From CAYVKM01 sp964452045 (GTDB lineage Bacteria; Calditrichota; Calditrichia; RBG-13-44-9), in assembly GCA_964452045.1 (NCBI GenBank), contig CAYVKM010000087.1:1-15579 (forward strand): DNA of 15,579 nucleotides, read 5' to 3'. Of this stretch, positions 1 to 7,580 are shown piece by piece. Position 1 is the first letter of the stretch. Each line of letters opens with the position of its first letter. A model generated the notes under the pieces. It worked only from the letters and a program-made list of their open reading frames with translations, ran no database searches and had not been told where the DNA came from. A program made the position numbers and the translations under genes.

Positions 1-10
1 TAAAACTTTA

Positions 11-511
11 TTAATCCTGTCCAGTCACCGAATTCAAACTCAACTCTAATTCAATCTCATCCCGCAGGGGGATGCCATCCAGTCCGATCTCCGGGATGCC
101 GGGTTTGAGCTGGCGGGAGCGGGTGAGGGCATCCCGGTGTACTGCCACCAGCCGGTAACCACGCTTCTGGTAAAATTTTAAGGCAGGTAAATTGTCGTTG
201 GTGGTAATCAGCCAGATGCGCTGGCAGTCGCGCATTTCAGCTACCCCTTTAACTGCTTCCAGCAGTGTTGTGCCAATCCCAATGCCCCCGATCAGAGAGT
301 CCAGGGTAACCACCTCACACTCCTCGCTGATAATCCGGTAGGTGAGCAGTCCCTTGGGTTTTCCTTCGATAAAGGCGACAAACCCGGGCAGGCGGTCGGC
401 TTCGTACACCCGGCCCCGACTTACCACAAAATGGGAGCCCCAGCGTTCGGTGAGCAGGTTATGTGCCCAGGAACGATATTGGGCGTCTAATTCTTTGATT
501 GCCGGTTTCAT
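11..511 (-). CDS. GNAT-family N-acetyltransferase
   Basis: A complete 166-residue GCN5-related acetyltransferase, expected to move an acetyl group from acetyl-CoA to an amine; the substrate cannot be read from the sequence. The core acetyl-CoA-binding motif A is at about residues 67-86 (GGIGIGTTLLEA, the Q/RxxGxG/A-type pyrophosphate loop). Motif B follows at residues 105-119 (NDNLPALKFYQKRGY, with Asn107 and the Tyr114/Tyr119 region). The tail (RSRQLKPGIPEIG, then GIPLRDEIELEL) is a conserved ending in one GNAT subfamily that I recall from many environmental genomes. There is no signal peptide, so it is cytosolic. No clear Shine-Dalgarno site precedes the ATG. The gene ends 11 bases from the window edge, so any partner downstream is unseen; upstream is a 232-base intergenic stretch with a hairpin repeat, so it is probably monocistronic on that side. 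Confidence 0.88.
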   Translation of the reverse strand: MKPAIKELDAQYRSWAHNLLTERWGSHFVVSRGRVYEADRLPGFVAFIEGKPKGLLTYRIISEECEVVTLDSLIGGIGIGTTLLEAVKGVAEMRDCQRIWLITTNDNLPALKFYQKRGYRLVAVHRDALTRSRQLKPGIPEIGLDGIPLRDEIELELSLNSVTGQD

Positions 512-620
512 GATTAGTAGATTGAGAGCTATTTATCTCTGTAATTTTTTATTTATCTGATATGTCCTGTCTGCCAAAAGACTTCGGGTACAAAATCTGT
601 CTTTCCGTCCCTGGGTTCTG

Positions 621-672
621 GATGCCCTGTCTGCTGGCGCAAGCCAGGCAGGCCGATCTCAGTCGGGCATGA
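621..672. repeat. Intergenic hairpin repeat (REP-like)
   Basis: The intergenic stretch 512-743 carries a nested inverted repeat. The outer arms are ATGCCC (622-627) and GGGCAT (665-670). An inner stem has CTGGC (634-638) and GCCAG (643-647) around a GCAA tetraloop, extended outward by CTG/CAG with one bulged G. It is more GC-rich than its AT-rich flanks (540-600 and 675-740). Sequences of the form 'ctggatgcccg...cgggcatgac' are common dispersed intergenic palindromes in environmental bacterial genomes, so I read it as a repeat unit. It lacks a T tract on the minus side, so it is not an obvious terminator for the EEP gene that ends at 744. Confidence 0.55.
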
Positions 673-743
673 CAATGCCATTATTTATTGTGTATAGCAA
701 AGCAGGCTTAATCATCCATGCAGCACCAGGACATGGAAGACAA

Positions 744-1787
744 TTACACTTTTAATCTTACAAACATAGGGCGGTGGTCCGAAATCGACCAGCGGCACCA
801 GGCTTTAAACTGGGTCAGGGTACGTTTTTTATCTTCCACCTGTTGCCACAGGTCTTTAAACATAAAGTTGTCATAATCCACTACCACCGCCGTCTGATTT
901 TTAATCTCCACCACTTTCAGCTTTTGATTGGTAAAGACGATCTGATCGTAATGGTTAAATTCCTGGATGGTGGTGCCGGCTTCGGTGGAATAACGGCTGG
1001 GGGCCATCCCCCGACGCTTCAGTGCCCGGTAAACCGGGTCGTCGCTGCTCATTTTAGGAATGTTCATATCGCCGATCAAAAGCATGTTCGATTCATACAG
1101 TTTATTGCTGCCCGCCTTCTTCTGCTGCAACCTGGCCCAGTCCGCCAGAAAATATACTTCTGCAATCCGGTTATTCAATTTGGCGGCGCCAAAAACATCA
1201 TCGCCATAATAGATATGGGCATTTGCCAGCAGGAAGGATGTATTCCGGTTCTTCACTTTCCAGGTGGATAGAAAGGGATTACGATTAAAATTGTAGAAAT
1301 CGATTGCCAGTTTTTGCCCTTGGTAAGTGAAGCTTTGCCTTTTTGGTTCAATGATGTATTGATTGTTGACCACCTTTCCAGTAGGATTATAATCCAGTTC
1401 TGCAAAGAGCTGCTTTGGTTCTATGGTATCTGTGCGGTAGATAACTGCGAAGCGCTCCTGGTTTCCGGCGGTATCGGTCAGGACAAAATCAAAATCTTTC
1501 AGGGCCAGATCGGTCATTATTTTATAGAAATGACCCAGGTCCTCATTTACCTCCTGCACGGCGATGATATCGAAGTGGGAAAGAATATAAGCAATAAGCT
1601 TGAGCTCTTTTGCGGTGCGGGTCTGTACACCCAGGTTAGCTATGTTCCAGGTGGCGAGATCGATTTCGTGTTTTTTCTTTTTGGGAATAGCCCGCTTCGG
1701 ATCGGAGAAAAACTGGTCAAAATGCTGCTTCTCCGTTTCGAGATTATAGGAATATTTGAATTTTGGTTTACGGAATGGGACGGCCAT
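744..1787 (-). CDS. Endonuclease/exonuclease/phosphatase-fold hydrolase
   Basis: A 347-residue protein of the EEP (DNase I-like) superfamily, metal-dependent phosphodiesterases acting on nucleic acids, phosphoinositides or lipids. All landmark motifs are present: ATWNIANLG (residues 45-53), the metal-binding Glu79 in DIIAVQEV, His191 in LLANAHIYYG, Asp240 and Asn242 in LIGDMNIP, Asp281 in FNHYDQIVF, and the terminal SDHRP (336-340) with the catalytic Asp337-His338 pair. There is no signal peptide and the N-terminus is Lys-rich (PKKKKHE at 35-41), so it is probably cytosolic and possibly nucleic-acid directed. The ATG is supported by an AAAGGA ribosome site (complement of 1794-1799) six bases upstream. 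That site lies in the 16-base gap after the stop codon of the SBBP gene, so the two may now be co-transcribed. The first 11 codons are duplicated near 3593-3625. The exact substrate is unknown. Confidence 0.87.
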   Translation of the reverse strand: MAVPFRKPKFKYSYNLETEKQHFDQFFSDPKRAIPKKKKHEIDLATWNIANLGVQTRTAKELKLIAYILSHFDIIAVQEVNEDLGHFYKIMTDLALKDFDFVLTDTAGNQERFAVIYRTDTIEPKQLFAELDYNPTGKVVNNQYIIEPKRQSFTYQGQKLAIDFYNFNRNPFLSTWKVKNRNTSFLLANAHIYYGDDVFGAAKLNNRIAEVYFLADWARLQQKKAGSNKLYESNMLLIGDMNIPKMSSDDPVYRALKRRGMAPSRYSTEAGTTIQEFNHYDQIVFTNQKLKVVEIKNQTAVVVDYDNFMFKDLWQQVEDKKRTLTQFKAWCRWSISDHRPMFVRLKV

Positions 1788-1788
1788 A
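1755..1788. repeat. 34-bp direct repeat, copy A (5' end of EEP gene)
   Basis: This stretch matches 3593-3626 at 33 of 34 positions (single difference G1773 versus A3611). It covers the ATG and codons 2-11 of the EEP gene on the minus strand (MAVPFRKPKFK). The one difference is synonymous (TTC versus TTT, Phe). The two copies bracket the SBBP gene. Confidence 0.9.
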
Positions 1789-1803
1789 GTATGTCCTTTA
1801 AAA

Positions 1804-3477
1804 TTATTTTAAAATAAGTGTTTTCCTGGTAGCAATAATATTTTCAATCCTCAATTGTAATATATATAAACCACTTGACATATTTTTTGCATCCCACCTT
1901 ATTTTATGTTCTCCTTCAAATTGTTGTTCTTCAATTAATATTTCTATTTCATGACCTAAAACATCAAATATTTCTAATATCACAAGGCCATTTTGTGGTA
2001 TATAATATCTGAATGTTGTTGACTCGTTAAATGGGTTGGGGAAATTTTGAATAAAAATATTTTTAGCAAATTTATTACTCGAGTGACTTAATGAAACCGG
2101 TTCTTTTTGTTCATATTTGATGGTTAACATTTTACTACCGGTAGATAAATTGGCCATCAAAAATTTACTAGAACCCGTAATGAATATATTTGCTGAATCA
2201 TCAAGGGCTATATCATGCACATTGTCTTCTAGGCTACCTTCGTATCGGATCAACCATTTTTCTTCTCCAGAACTATTATATTTAACGGTGGCAATATCAA
2301 CACCGGACTGTTGCCCGGAACTTTCCCCGGTCACATAAACATTTCCAGAATCGTCAATTGCTAATGCTTTAGCCACATCCACTGCAACACCAGCGCTGTA
2401 CCTAGAAAGCCAGATTAAATTACCATTCTTATCATATTTGATTGTCGTATATGCTCCGAACGGTACTATATGATTTGGGTCATAGCTGTATCCTGTTACT
2501 AGTACATTGCTAAATTTATCGACTGCAATATCAGTGGCATAATCATCACTAGACGGACCTGAACTTGCATCGTATCTTGCAGTCCATTTTTCAATTCCAT
2601 GCAGAGAATATTTGATTGTAAGGTAATCAGAGGGATTCAATCCACTACCTTGACTTAAACCTGTAACATATACATTACAAGAATCATCAATTGTAAGACC
2701 TTGAACTCTATCAGTCCCATTTCCTATACCATTATATCTTGTTACCCATTGTTCTGTACCATGGGAATTATATTTGATGGTAACATAATCCCATCCTGAA
2801 GAATTGCCCCAGCTTTCTCCGGTTATATAAACATTTCCTGAATCATCTGCACAGATATAGGTGGCATAATCAGCAGAATTGCCTGTACCATTATAGGTTG
2901 CAATCCATTGTTCAATACCATCAGTGTTATATTTAATGGTTATATAATCATTGCCACTACTTATAGTGCTAGTACGTCCAGAAATATATACATTTTCTGA
3001 ATCATCAGAAGTGATAGCAAATCCTTCACTTGATCCATTTAAAGGAGCTTTATATCTCTTAATCCATTGTTCAATACCCACAGAATTATATTTGATTGTT
3101 GTGATATCATAGGTTAAAGTAGTATCCCAACTTGAGCCGGTGACATATACGTTTCCATGATGATCGACACAGACATCATAAGCTACATCCGAATCATTTA
3201 GTGGGCCATTATATCGTCGATTCCAAAGCTCGGTACCATTAGATCCGTATTTAATTGTGACATAATCTCCTGTCAACCCCGTGCGACTAAAACCGGTAAT
3301 GATAGGTTTTCCCTCATCATCAATTGTCAAGGCTTGAGATATATCCCAAAAACTTGGTCCCGAGTAAAATTTAACCCAAACTTCTCGGACTTTAGTTTGC
3401 CCATAAATGTCCGAGCAATATCCCTGAAATAATAAAAGGATAATTAATAAAAGAAATTTTAGTTTTAGATCTATCAT
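1804..3477 (-). CDS. SBBP-repeat secreted protein with T9SS C-terminal sorting domain
   Basis: A 557-residue exported protein. Residues 1 to about 26 form a Sec signal peptide (charged start, hydrophobic LLLIILLLF, likely cleavage after YG). Eight tandem repeats of about 50 residues follow, each with the pattern DDSGNVYVTGxS, then D-Y-x-T-IKYNSxGxEQW and xRYNG. This is the SBBP (beta-propeller) repeat, so a seven- or eight-bladed propeller is likely. The last 80 or so residues are a type IX secretion sorting domain: FIQNFPNPFNESTTFRYYIP, then a VLGxE segment and SSGLYILQL. The product should therefore be exported across the outer membrane and anchored or released. Propellers of this kind usually bind ligands or partners; I can name no catalytic activity. 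The gene is far more AT-rich than its neighbours (18 G+C of 60 at 2101-2160, against 30 of 60 at 1021-1080 in EEP), and is bracketed by a 34-bp direct repeat. There is no Shine-Dalgarno site before the ATG. Confidence 0.85.
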   Translation of the reverse strand: MIDLKLKFLLLIILLLFQGYCSDIYGQTKVREVWVKFYSGPSFWDISQALTIDDEGKPIITGFSRTGLTGDYVTIKYGSNGTELWNRRYNGPLNDSDVAYDVCVDHHGNVYVTGSSWDTTLTYDITTIKYNSVGIEQWIKRYKAPLNGSSEGFAITSDDSENVYISGRTSTISSGNDYITIKYNTDGIEQWIATYNGTGNSADYATYICADDSGNVYITGESWGNSSGWDYVTIKYNSHGTEQWVTRYNGIGNGTDRVQGLTIDDSCNVYVTGLSQGSGLNPSDYLTIKYSLHGIEKWTARYDASSGPSSDDYATDIAVDKFSNVLVTGYSYDPNHIVPFGAYTTIKYDKNGNLIWLSRYSAGVAVDVAKALAIDDSGNVYVTGESSGQQSGVDIATVKYNSSGEEKWLIRYEGSLEDNVHDIALDDSANIFITGSSKFLMANLSTGSKMLTIKYEQKEPVSLSHSSNKFAKNIFIQNFPNPFNESTTFRYYIPQNGLVILEIFDVLGHEIEILIEEQQFEGEHKIRWDAKNMSSGLYILQLRIENIIATRKTLILK

Positions 3478-3559
3478 AAATACTATATTTTTGATTAATG
3501 TTTTATCCCATGAAACTACAGAGTATATCTTCTATGTGAAATTCAAATTCTAATGTACA

Positions 3560-3625
3560 TTAAAATAAATTTATTGTGATAATAAACAGCAGTTTGAATT
3601 TTGGTTTACGAAATGGGACGGCCAT
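3560..3625 (-). pseudogene. Remnant of the EEP gene 5' end
   Basis: Reading the minus strand from the ATG at 3625 gives MAVPFRKPKFK, identical to the start of the EEP protein encoded at 744-1787, then diverges (LLFIITINLF) and stops at 3560-3562. Only about 34 bp are shared, so this is a fragment, not a gene. It is best explained as the original 5' end left behind, or copied, when the SBBP segment arrived. Confidence 0.75.
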
Positions 3626-3626
3626 A
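3593..3626. repeat. 34-bp direct repeat, copy B
   Basis: Second copy of the sequence at 1755-1788, same orientation, one mismatch. The interval between the copies (1789-3592, about 1.8 kb) contains the AT-rich SBBP gene and its upstream region. The rest of the 227-base intergenic stretch 3478-3704 is AT-rich, with a 12-bp perfect palindrome TAATGTACATTA (3551-3562) and no other recognisable signal. Confidence 0.9.
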
Positions 3627-3704
3627 ATGTTCCCCCAATAATTCCATTAATAAACAAATTTACCAGATAAAGCGGCTCTGAAATAATGAATATTTTTTGA
3701 GACC

Positions 3705-5303
3705 TCACGCAGCGTCCAGCACTTCCCGAACTTTAAGCAACAGATCATTCGGGCTAAAGGGTTTTTGCAGGAAGCTGATTCCCGGATCAAGCTTACCGTG
3801 GTGCACAATGGCATCCTCGGCATACCCCGAGACATACAGCACTCTCATATTATTCCGGAAGGGTTTGGTCTGTCCGGCCAGCTCCGGCCCGCTGATACCC
3901 GGCATCACCACATCGGTNNNNNNNNNNNNNNNNNNNNNNNNNNNNNNNNNNNNNNNNNNNNNNNNNNNNNNNNNNNNNNNNNNNNNNNNNNNNNNNNNNN
4001 NNNNNNNNNNNNNNNNNTTCATAATCAGCCTGATGTCTTCACCGATCAGTCTTTCCAGCATCATTCGCAGTTCGTCAATCAGATCATTCAGATTCAGGTT
4101 AATCGGCCGCATAATCTGCCGGCGGCTGAAGGCCAGTAAATGCCGGGTTAACGCTTCGGCCTTTTCCGATGCTTGTTTTATCATTGATATTTCCCTCCTC
4201 AATGGACTATCTTCCGGTAATTTTCTGGTAAGTAATTCACTGTATCCACTTATTACGGATAGCATATTATTAAAATCGTGAGCTACGCCTCCGGCCAAAC
4301 GTCCCACCGCTTCCATCTTTTGGGCCTGCCAGAACTGTTCTTCCATCTTTTTATGAGAAGTGATATCGTACAGGTAACCTTTGATTTGGATCAGGTTATT
4401 ATCTTTATCAAAAAATCCGCTCACATTCTGAATTACATATACCGGTTTGCCATCCATCCGGCGGAGTTCGAGTTCTATATTTTCCAGCTTTTTTTCTTTT
4501 CTCAGCTGATCCAGAAATTCTGACCGCTCTTCCGGTGTGCGATACAGTCTGGTCAGCGGTGTTTTCTGGGCTTCCTCCAGGGACATAAATCCGAAGATGC
4601 GCAGGAATGCCGGATTACAAATAAGCAGTTTACCATCCGGAGTGGATATGTAATCTCCGGTCAAGTCTTCTTCGAAAAAGCTGCGATATTTTTCTTCGGA
4701 AGCGCGTAGTTCGGTTTCGGTCAGTTTCCATTCGGTTATGTCAAGGCCGGAACTGAGGGTAGAGACGATGTTACCGTTATCATCCTTTAGCAAAGCGTTT
4801 TTCCAGGAAATGATTCTTTTTTCTCCCGATTTGGTTAGAACCGGATTTTCGAAATGCTGATCCAGATTGAATTCATCCTTGAGCATTTTTTGGAAGGCGG
4901 CCCTAATTTTTGTCCGTTCTTCTTCCGGGATAAATTGGTCAAACCAGTTGCGTCCAATAATTTCCGGCTGCGAATAGCCCAGAATTGTGCACCCTTTTTT
5001 ATTGATCAGCTCTACCTGTTCATCCTTATTAATCACCAGGACCATTACATCTACCACATCAAGATATTTCTGGGTCATCGATTCTTTCATAAATTTTTCT
5101 CTTTGGCTTTGGGGTGCAGGATCCGTCAATGAATAAATTATAGGGATCTCTCTGGTTGGTGGAGACTGCCTCTTCCTTGGGGGCCTGGTACCTTCGATGG
5201 ATTTACTGTTTTTCTTTTTGTTCATCAGGGACTCCATCGCTTCGTTTCGCTTTAGTACGTCCCGTGATTCAATATTGTTTATTGCTTCCGGTAATTTTTT
5301 CAT
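3705..5303 (-). CDS. PAS-PAS hybrid histidine kinase with C-terminal receiver (interrupted by assembly gap)
   Basis: A soluble hybrid sensor kinase. Numbering from the ATG at 5303: a basic linker (residues 1-75), PAS domain 1 (about 80-190, with INKKGCTILGYSQPEIIG), PAS domain 2 (about 200-320, with EEKYRSFFEEDLTGDYISTPDG) ending in the PAC motif YLYDITSHKKMEEQ, and a HisKA domain with phospho-acceptor His342 in GGVAHDFNNMLSVISGYSELL. The reading is then broken by 100 N. After the gap the frame resumes in a receiver domain with its phospho-Asp motif TDVVMPG, then FLQKPFS with the conserved Lys. The whole ATP-binding domain is missing, so the true gap must be several hundred bases. The frame could start at a GTG at 5330, but that lies against a hairpin and lacks a ribosome site; the ATG at 5303 has AGGGAAG close upstream and is preferred. 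No membrane segments are seen, so the input is cytoplasmic. Confidence 0.85.
   Translation of the reverse strand: MKKLPEAINNIESRDVLKRNEAMESLMNKKKNSKSIEGTRPPRKRQSPPTREIPIIYSLTDPAPQSQREKFMKESMTQKYLDVVDVMVLVINKDEQVELINKKGCTILGYSQPEIIGRNWFDQFIPEEERTKIRAAFQKMLKDEFNLDQHFENPVLTKSGEKRIISWKNALLKDDNGNIVSTLSSGLDITEWKLTETELRASEEKYRSFFEEDLTGDYISTPDGKLLICNPAFLRIFGFMSLEEAQKTPLTRLYRTPEERSEFLDQLRKEKKLENIELELRRMDGKPVYVIQNVSGFFDKDNNLIQIKGYLYDITSHKKMEEQFWQAQKMEAVGRLAGGVAHDFNNMLSVISGYSELLTRKLPEDSPLRREISMIKQASEKAEALTRHLLAFSRRQIMRPINLNLNDLIDELRMMLERLIGEDIRLIMXXXXXXXXXXXXXXXXXXXXXXXXXXXXXXXXXXTDVVMPGISGPELAGQTKPFRNNMRVLYVSGYAEDAIVHHGKLDPGISFLQKPFSPNDLLLKVREVLDAA
3918..4017. other. Assembly gap (100 N)
   Basis: Exactly 100 N, the conventional placeholder for a gap of unknown length. 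Domain logic shows more is missing than 100 bases: a HATPase domain (about 110 residues) and the first half of a receiver domain (about 50 residues) should lie here, so roughly 450 bases or more. The frame continuing across the N run is therefore coincidental or follows from the arbitrary length. Confidence 0.95.
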
Positions 5304-5330
5304 TTCTTCCCTGATTTCTATGATGATCAC

Positions 5331-5377
5331 TCAGAGGCTGGGTCCTTAAAAATTTTAACCCTCACCCAGCCCTCTGA
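5331..5377. repeat. Nested inverted repeat upstream of the hybrid kinase gene
   Basis: Arms TCAGAGGCTGGGT (5331-5343) and ACCCAGCCCTCTGA (5364-5377) are complementary apart from one extra G on one side. Inside the loop a second palindrome, TTAAAAATTTTAA (5346-5358), pairs six bases around a central A. The structure lies in the 156 bases between the receiver gene (stop at 5460) and the kinase ATG at 5303, so an RNA from this operon would fold here. It may be a dispersed repeat or a processing or attenuation site. No T tract follows on the minus strand. Confidence 0.6.
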
Positions 5378-5459
5378 ATGTTGTGCAGTTCCTCCCGTTT
5401 TATGTGTTCCTCCCTGTAAACTTCTATATCAACATCCTGTTTATCACGAAACCTTTCAG

Positions 5460-5858
5460 TTAAAATGCAGTCTGTGCTGCGGTCTGGCTTCCCAGCAGAG
5501 AATTCTGCAAAACCTCGCCCACTTTTTTCATCAGTGTGCGGCTATGGAATGGTTTTTCCAGAAATCTATCCTTCAAAAGCATCTTCACCTGCTGGGCCAG
5601 TTCCGAATCAGGATAGGCGGAGATCACGATGAAAGGGGTCGGTTTATTCATTTTCCGGGCCAGTTCCATCAACTGTACACCATTACCATCGTCCAGAAAA
5701 ATATCGGAAACCACCACATCATATCGAAAGGCCCGCATTGCACTGGCCGCTTCTTCAAATCCGGAAGCGGAATGAACGTCGTGACCTTCGTCCATCAATT
5801 CGAAAAGCAATGCCTGTCGTACCGACCGTTCGTCCTCCACCACTAATATCTTTGCCAT
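5460..5858 (-). CDS. Stand-alone response regulator (receiver domain only)
   Basis: A 132-residue single-domain response regulator. It has the acidic pocket (Glu8, Asp9), the phospho-acceptor Asp52 in VVVSDIFLDDG, Ser80 in place of the usual Thr/Ser in FIVISAY, and Lys102 in LEKPF. The chain ends shortly after alpha-5 in a low-complexity tail (GSQTAAQTAF) with no output domain. It may therefore act as a phosphate relay or by protein contact, like Spo0F or CheY. The ATG at 5858 has a GGAGG ribosome site about ten bases upstream on the minus strand. It lies between the NtrC-type activator upstream and the PAS hybrid kinase downstream, all co-oriented. The hybrid kinase is its most likely phosphate partner, which is inference from order. 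Confidence 0.9.
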   Translation of the reverse strand: MAKILVVEDERSVRQALLFELMDEGHDVHSASGFEEAASAMRAFRYDVVVSDIFLDDGNGVQLMELARKMNKPTPFIVISAYPDSELAQQVKMLLKDRFLEKPFHSRTLMKKVGEVLQNSLLGSQTAAQTAF

Positions 5859-6016
5859 TACCCTTAATCCTCCGTGTTTTAATCCATCTATCTGGTTAAT
5901 ATTATGGCAATGACTATACCAGAAAAATCAGAGGAATACTTCAGAAGGAAAAAAGAGGGGTAAGTTATGTATTATATAAATTTATCTGAGGAAATTAAGT
6001 GCACTGCAAAAATGGG

Positions 6017-6036
6017 GTGTGAACGATCGTTCACAC
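6017..6036. repeat. 20-bp perfect palindrome (GTGTGAACGATCGTTCACAC)
   Basis: A perfect 20-bp self-complementary sequence in the intergenic stretch 5859-6085. Its 16-bp core GTGAACGATCGTTCAC (6019-6034) recurs exactly at 6074-6089, 12796-12811 and 12817-12832. On the minus strand, which is the coding direction here, it is followed by CCCATTTTT and so could also work as a terminator for the NtrC gene. Confidence 0.92.
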
Positions 6037-6052
6037 TTTAACCGAAAAATAG

Positions 6053-6091
6053 CGGGACAATCGTTCACGAATCGTGAACGATCGTTCACAC
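6053..6091. repeat. Paired palindrome element, one arm degenerate, overlapping the NtrC stop codon
   Basis: A degenerate copy of the palindrome core (6053-6068, 12 of 16 positions kept) is followed by the spacer GAATC (6069-6073) and a perfect copy (6074-6089). The two cores start 21 bp apart. The identical architecture, inverted, with spacer GATTC and both arms perfect, occurs at 12793-12835. The NtrC gene's last codon (GTG) and stop (TGA, complement of 6086-6088) lie inside this element. On the plus strand the perfect copy is followed by ACTTTTTT, a terminator-like arrangement. Confidence 0.88.
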
Positions 6092-7480
6092 TTTTTTCAA
6101 ACCTAGCCGATTCACCTTCTTACTGAGCCATTCCCGGGTCATGCCAACTTTCCTGGCCGTCTCATTAATATTCCACTGATTTTCGTAAAGTAGGGAGAGT
6201 ATAAATTCGGATTCAAACTTATCCAGTACTTCTTTGTAGGTTAATCCATCAAATTCAGAAAACTTATTTGGCGTTTCTTGTTCTTCCGTCAGAAGTCCGG
6301 TTTGCCGGAGTGAGAGATTATCCGGATTGATCCAGTTCCCTTCGGTAAACACAAAAGCATCTTCGACAATATTGCGGAGTTCCCGGACATTTCCCGGGAA
6401 ATCGTATGATTCCAATATTTGCAAGGCTTTTTCGCTGAATTTTAGATTTTTATTTCGGTCCCGGTTGAACTTGTCCAGGAAGAAGGTTGCCAGCAGCCGG
6501 ATATCTTCCTTGCGTTCCCTCAAGGGTGGCACCCAGATGTTAATGACATTCAGCCGGAAAAACAGATCCTCCCGAAATTGGCCTTCTTTCACCAGATTGT
6601 TCAGGTCGCTGTTGGTGGCGGAAATAACCATTACATCCACATCTATCGGCTGTTTACCGCCAATCCGATAAAAACTGCGCTCTTCCAGTACCCGGAGCAA
6701 CCGCACCTGGAGCTGCAGAGGAAGCTCGCCTATTTCATCCAGGAAAATAATCCCTCCCCGGGCGTCTTCGAATTTTCCCTGTTTGGTGGAATAGGCTCCG
6801 GTAAAAGCGCCTTTCTCATGACCAAAAAGTTCACTCTCAATAAGATTTTCGGGAATAGCAGCGCAGTTGAGTGGCACAAACGGAGCACCCCGGCGAATGC
6901 TAAGGGAATGAATTGTGCGAGCCACCAAATCTTTCCCGGTACCGCTTTCGCCCTGGATCAGGCAGGTGGATTTGGCATCCTCAGCCACTTTGCGAACCTT
7001 TTTCATCAAGTCTCTGATTTTGGGAGACTGCCCGATAATCTGATAGTCACTGAACTGTTTCTGAATGGTCTCCCGGAGAATACGGTTTTCGATGGCCAGT
7101 TGATCCACCTTATGCTTTTTCTTGAGCATATTCTCGATGCGCAGGGTCATTTCGTCCAGGCCGAATCCCTTTGAGATGAAATCGTCCGCTCCGGCTTTCA
7201 TGGCACTTACTGCGTTTTCCACCGATTCGAAAGCAGTCATGGCCAGCACGGTGGGTTGGTACCACTGATGTTTGGCTGCCTTTAAAATTTCCAGGCCATC
7301 TTCGATATCAGGAAGCATCAGGTCTGACACCACCAGATCTATTTGATTGGCCTCTAACAATTCTATGGCGGTTTTCCGGTCTGAAGCGGTGAGAATCTGG
7401 TACTTGGTATTTTCCTGCAGGTGAAATTCAATTCCCCGCAGCATCGATACTTCATCGTCTACGATTAACAAACGGGTCAT
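6086..7480 (-). CDS. NtrC-family sigma-54-dependent response regulator
   Basis: A full-length 464-residue transcription activator with three domains. The receiver (1-120) has Asp8/Asp9, phospho-acceptor Asp53 in VVSDLMLPD, Thr82 and Lys104. The AAA+ domain (about 149-380) has Walker A GESGTGKD (177-184), the sigma-54-contacting GAFTGA loop (224-229), Walker B IIFLDE (245-250) and the FPGNVRELRN motif (361-370). The Fis-type helix-turn-helix (about 433-460) is NINETARKVGMTREWLSKKV. On phosphorylation it should oligomerise and open promoters bound by RNA polymerase carrying sigma-54. The HAMP kinase gene upstream on the same strand is the likely partner, now separated from it by the DUF559 unit. 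The last codon and stop codon come from a dispersed palindrome, so the C-terminus LKKV may have been altered by it. Confidence 0.95.
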   Translation of the reverse strand: MTRLLIVDDEVSMLRGIEFHLQENTKYQILTASDRKTAIELLEANQIDLVVSDLMLPDIEDGLEILKAAKHQWYQPTVLAMTAFESVENAVSAMKAGADDFISKGFGLDEMTLRIENMLKKKHKVDQLAIENRILRETIQKQFSDYQIIGQSPKIRDLMKKVRKVAEDAKSTCLIQGESGTGKDLVARTIHSLSIRRGAPFVPLNCAAIPENLIESELFGHEKGAFTGAYSTKQGKFEDARGGIIFLDEIGELPLQLQVRLLRVLEERSFYRIGGKQPIDVDVMVISATNSDLNNLVKEGQFREDLFFRLNVINIWVPPLRERKEDIRLLATFFLDKFNRDRNKNLKFSEKALQILESYDFPGNVRELRNIVEDAFVFTEGNWINPDNLSLRQTGLLTEEQETPNKFSEFDGLTYKEVLDKFESEFILSLLYENQWNINETARKVGMTREWLSKKVNRLGLKKV

Positions 7481-7580
7481 CTCATATCCATTTCTTTATG
7501 TCGAATTTGTCTCTTTCTTATGATTATTGTTGAAAGCTGGTTTAGTTATTATCCAATTAAAATATGGATTTCGCTTAAGT

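Noticed and set aside
774..1271. Long plus-strand open frame over the EEP gene (also 1314-1817)
   Set aside because: Antisense to a gene with all EEP motifs; no ribosome site and no recognisable domain.
3304..5330. GTG at 5330 as the start of the hybrid kinase gene
   Set aside because: No ribosome site, and it abuts an inverted repeat; the ATG at 5303 with AGGGAAG upstream is better.
5506..5521. Sigma-54-like -24/-12 sequence on the minus strand (TGGGCG...TTGCA)
   Set aside because: It lies within the coding end of the receiver gene, matches only the GG and GC dinucleotides well, and no other candidate supports it.
6578..7174. 198-codon plus-strand frame opposite the NtrC gene
   Set aside because: The minus strand encodes a complete AAA+ domain here; the antisense frame has low-complexity composition and no family resemblance.
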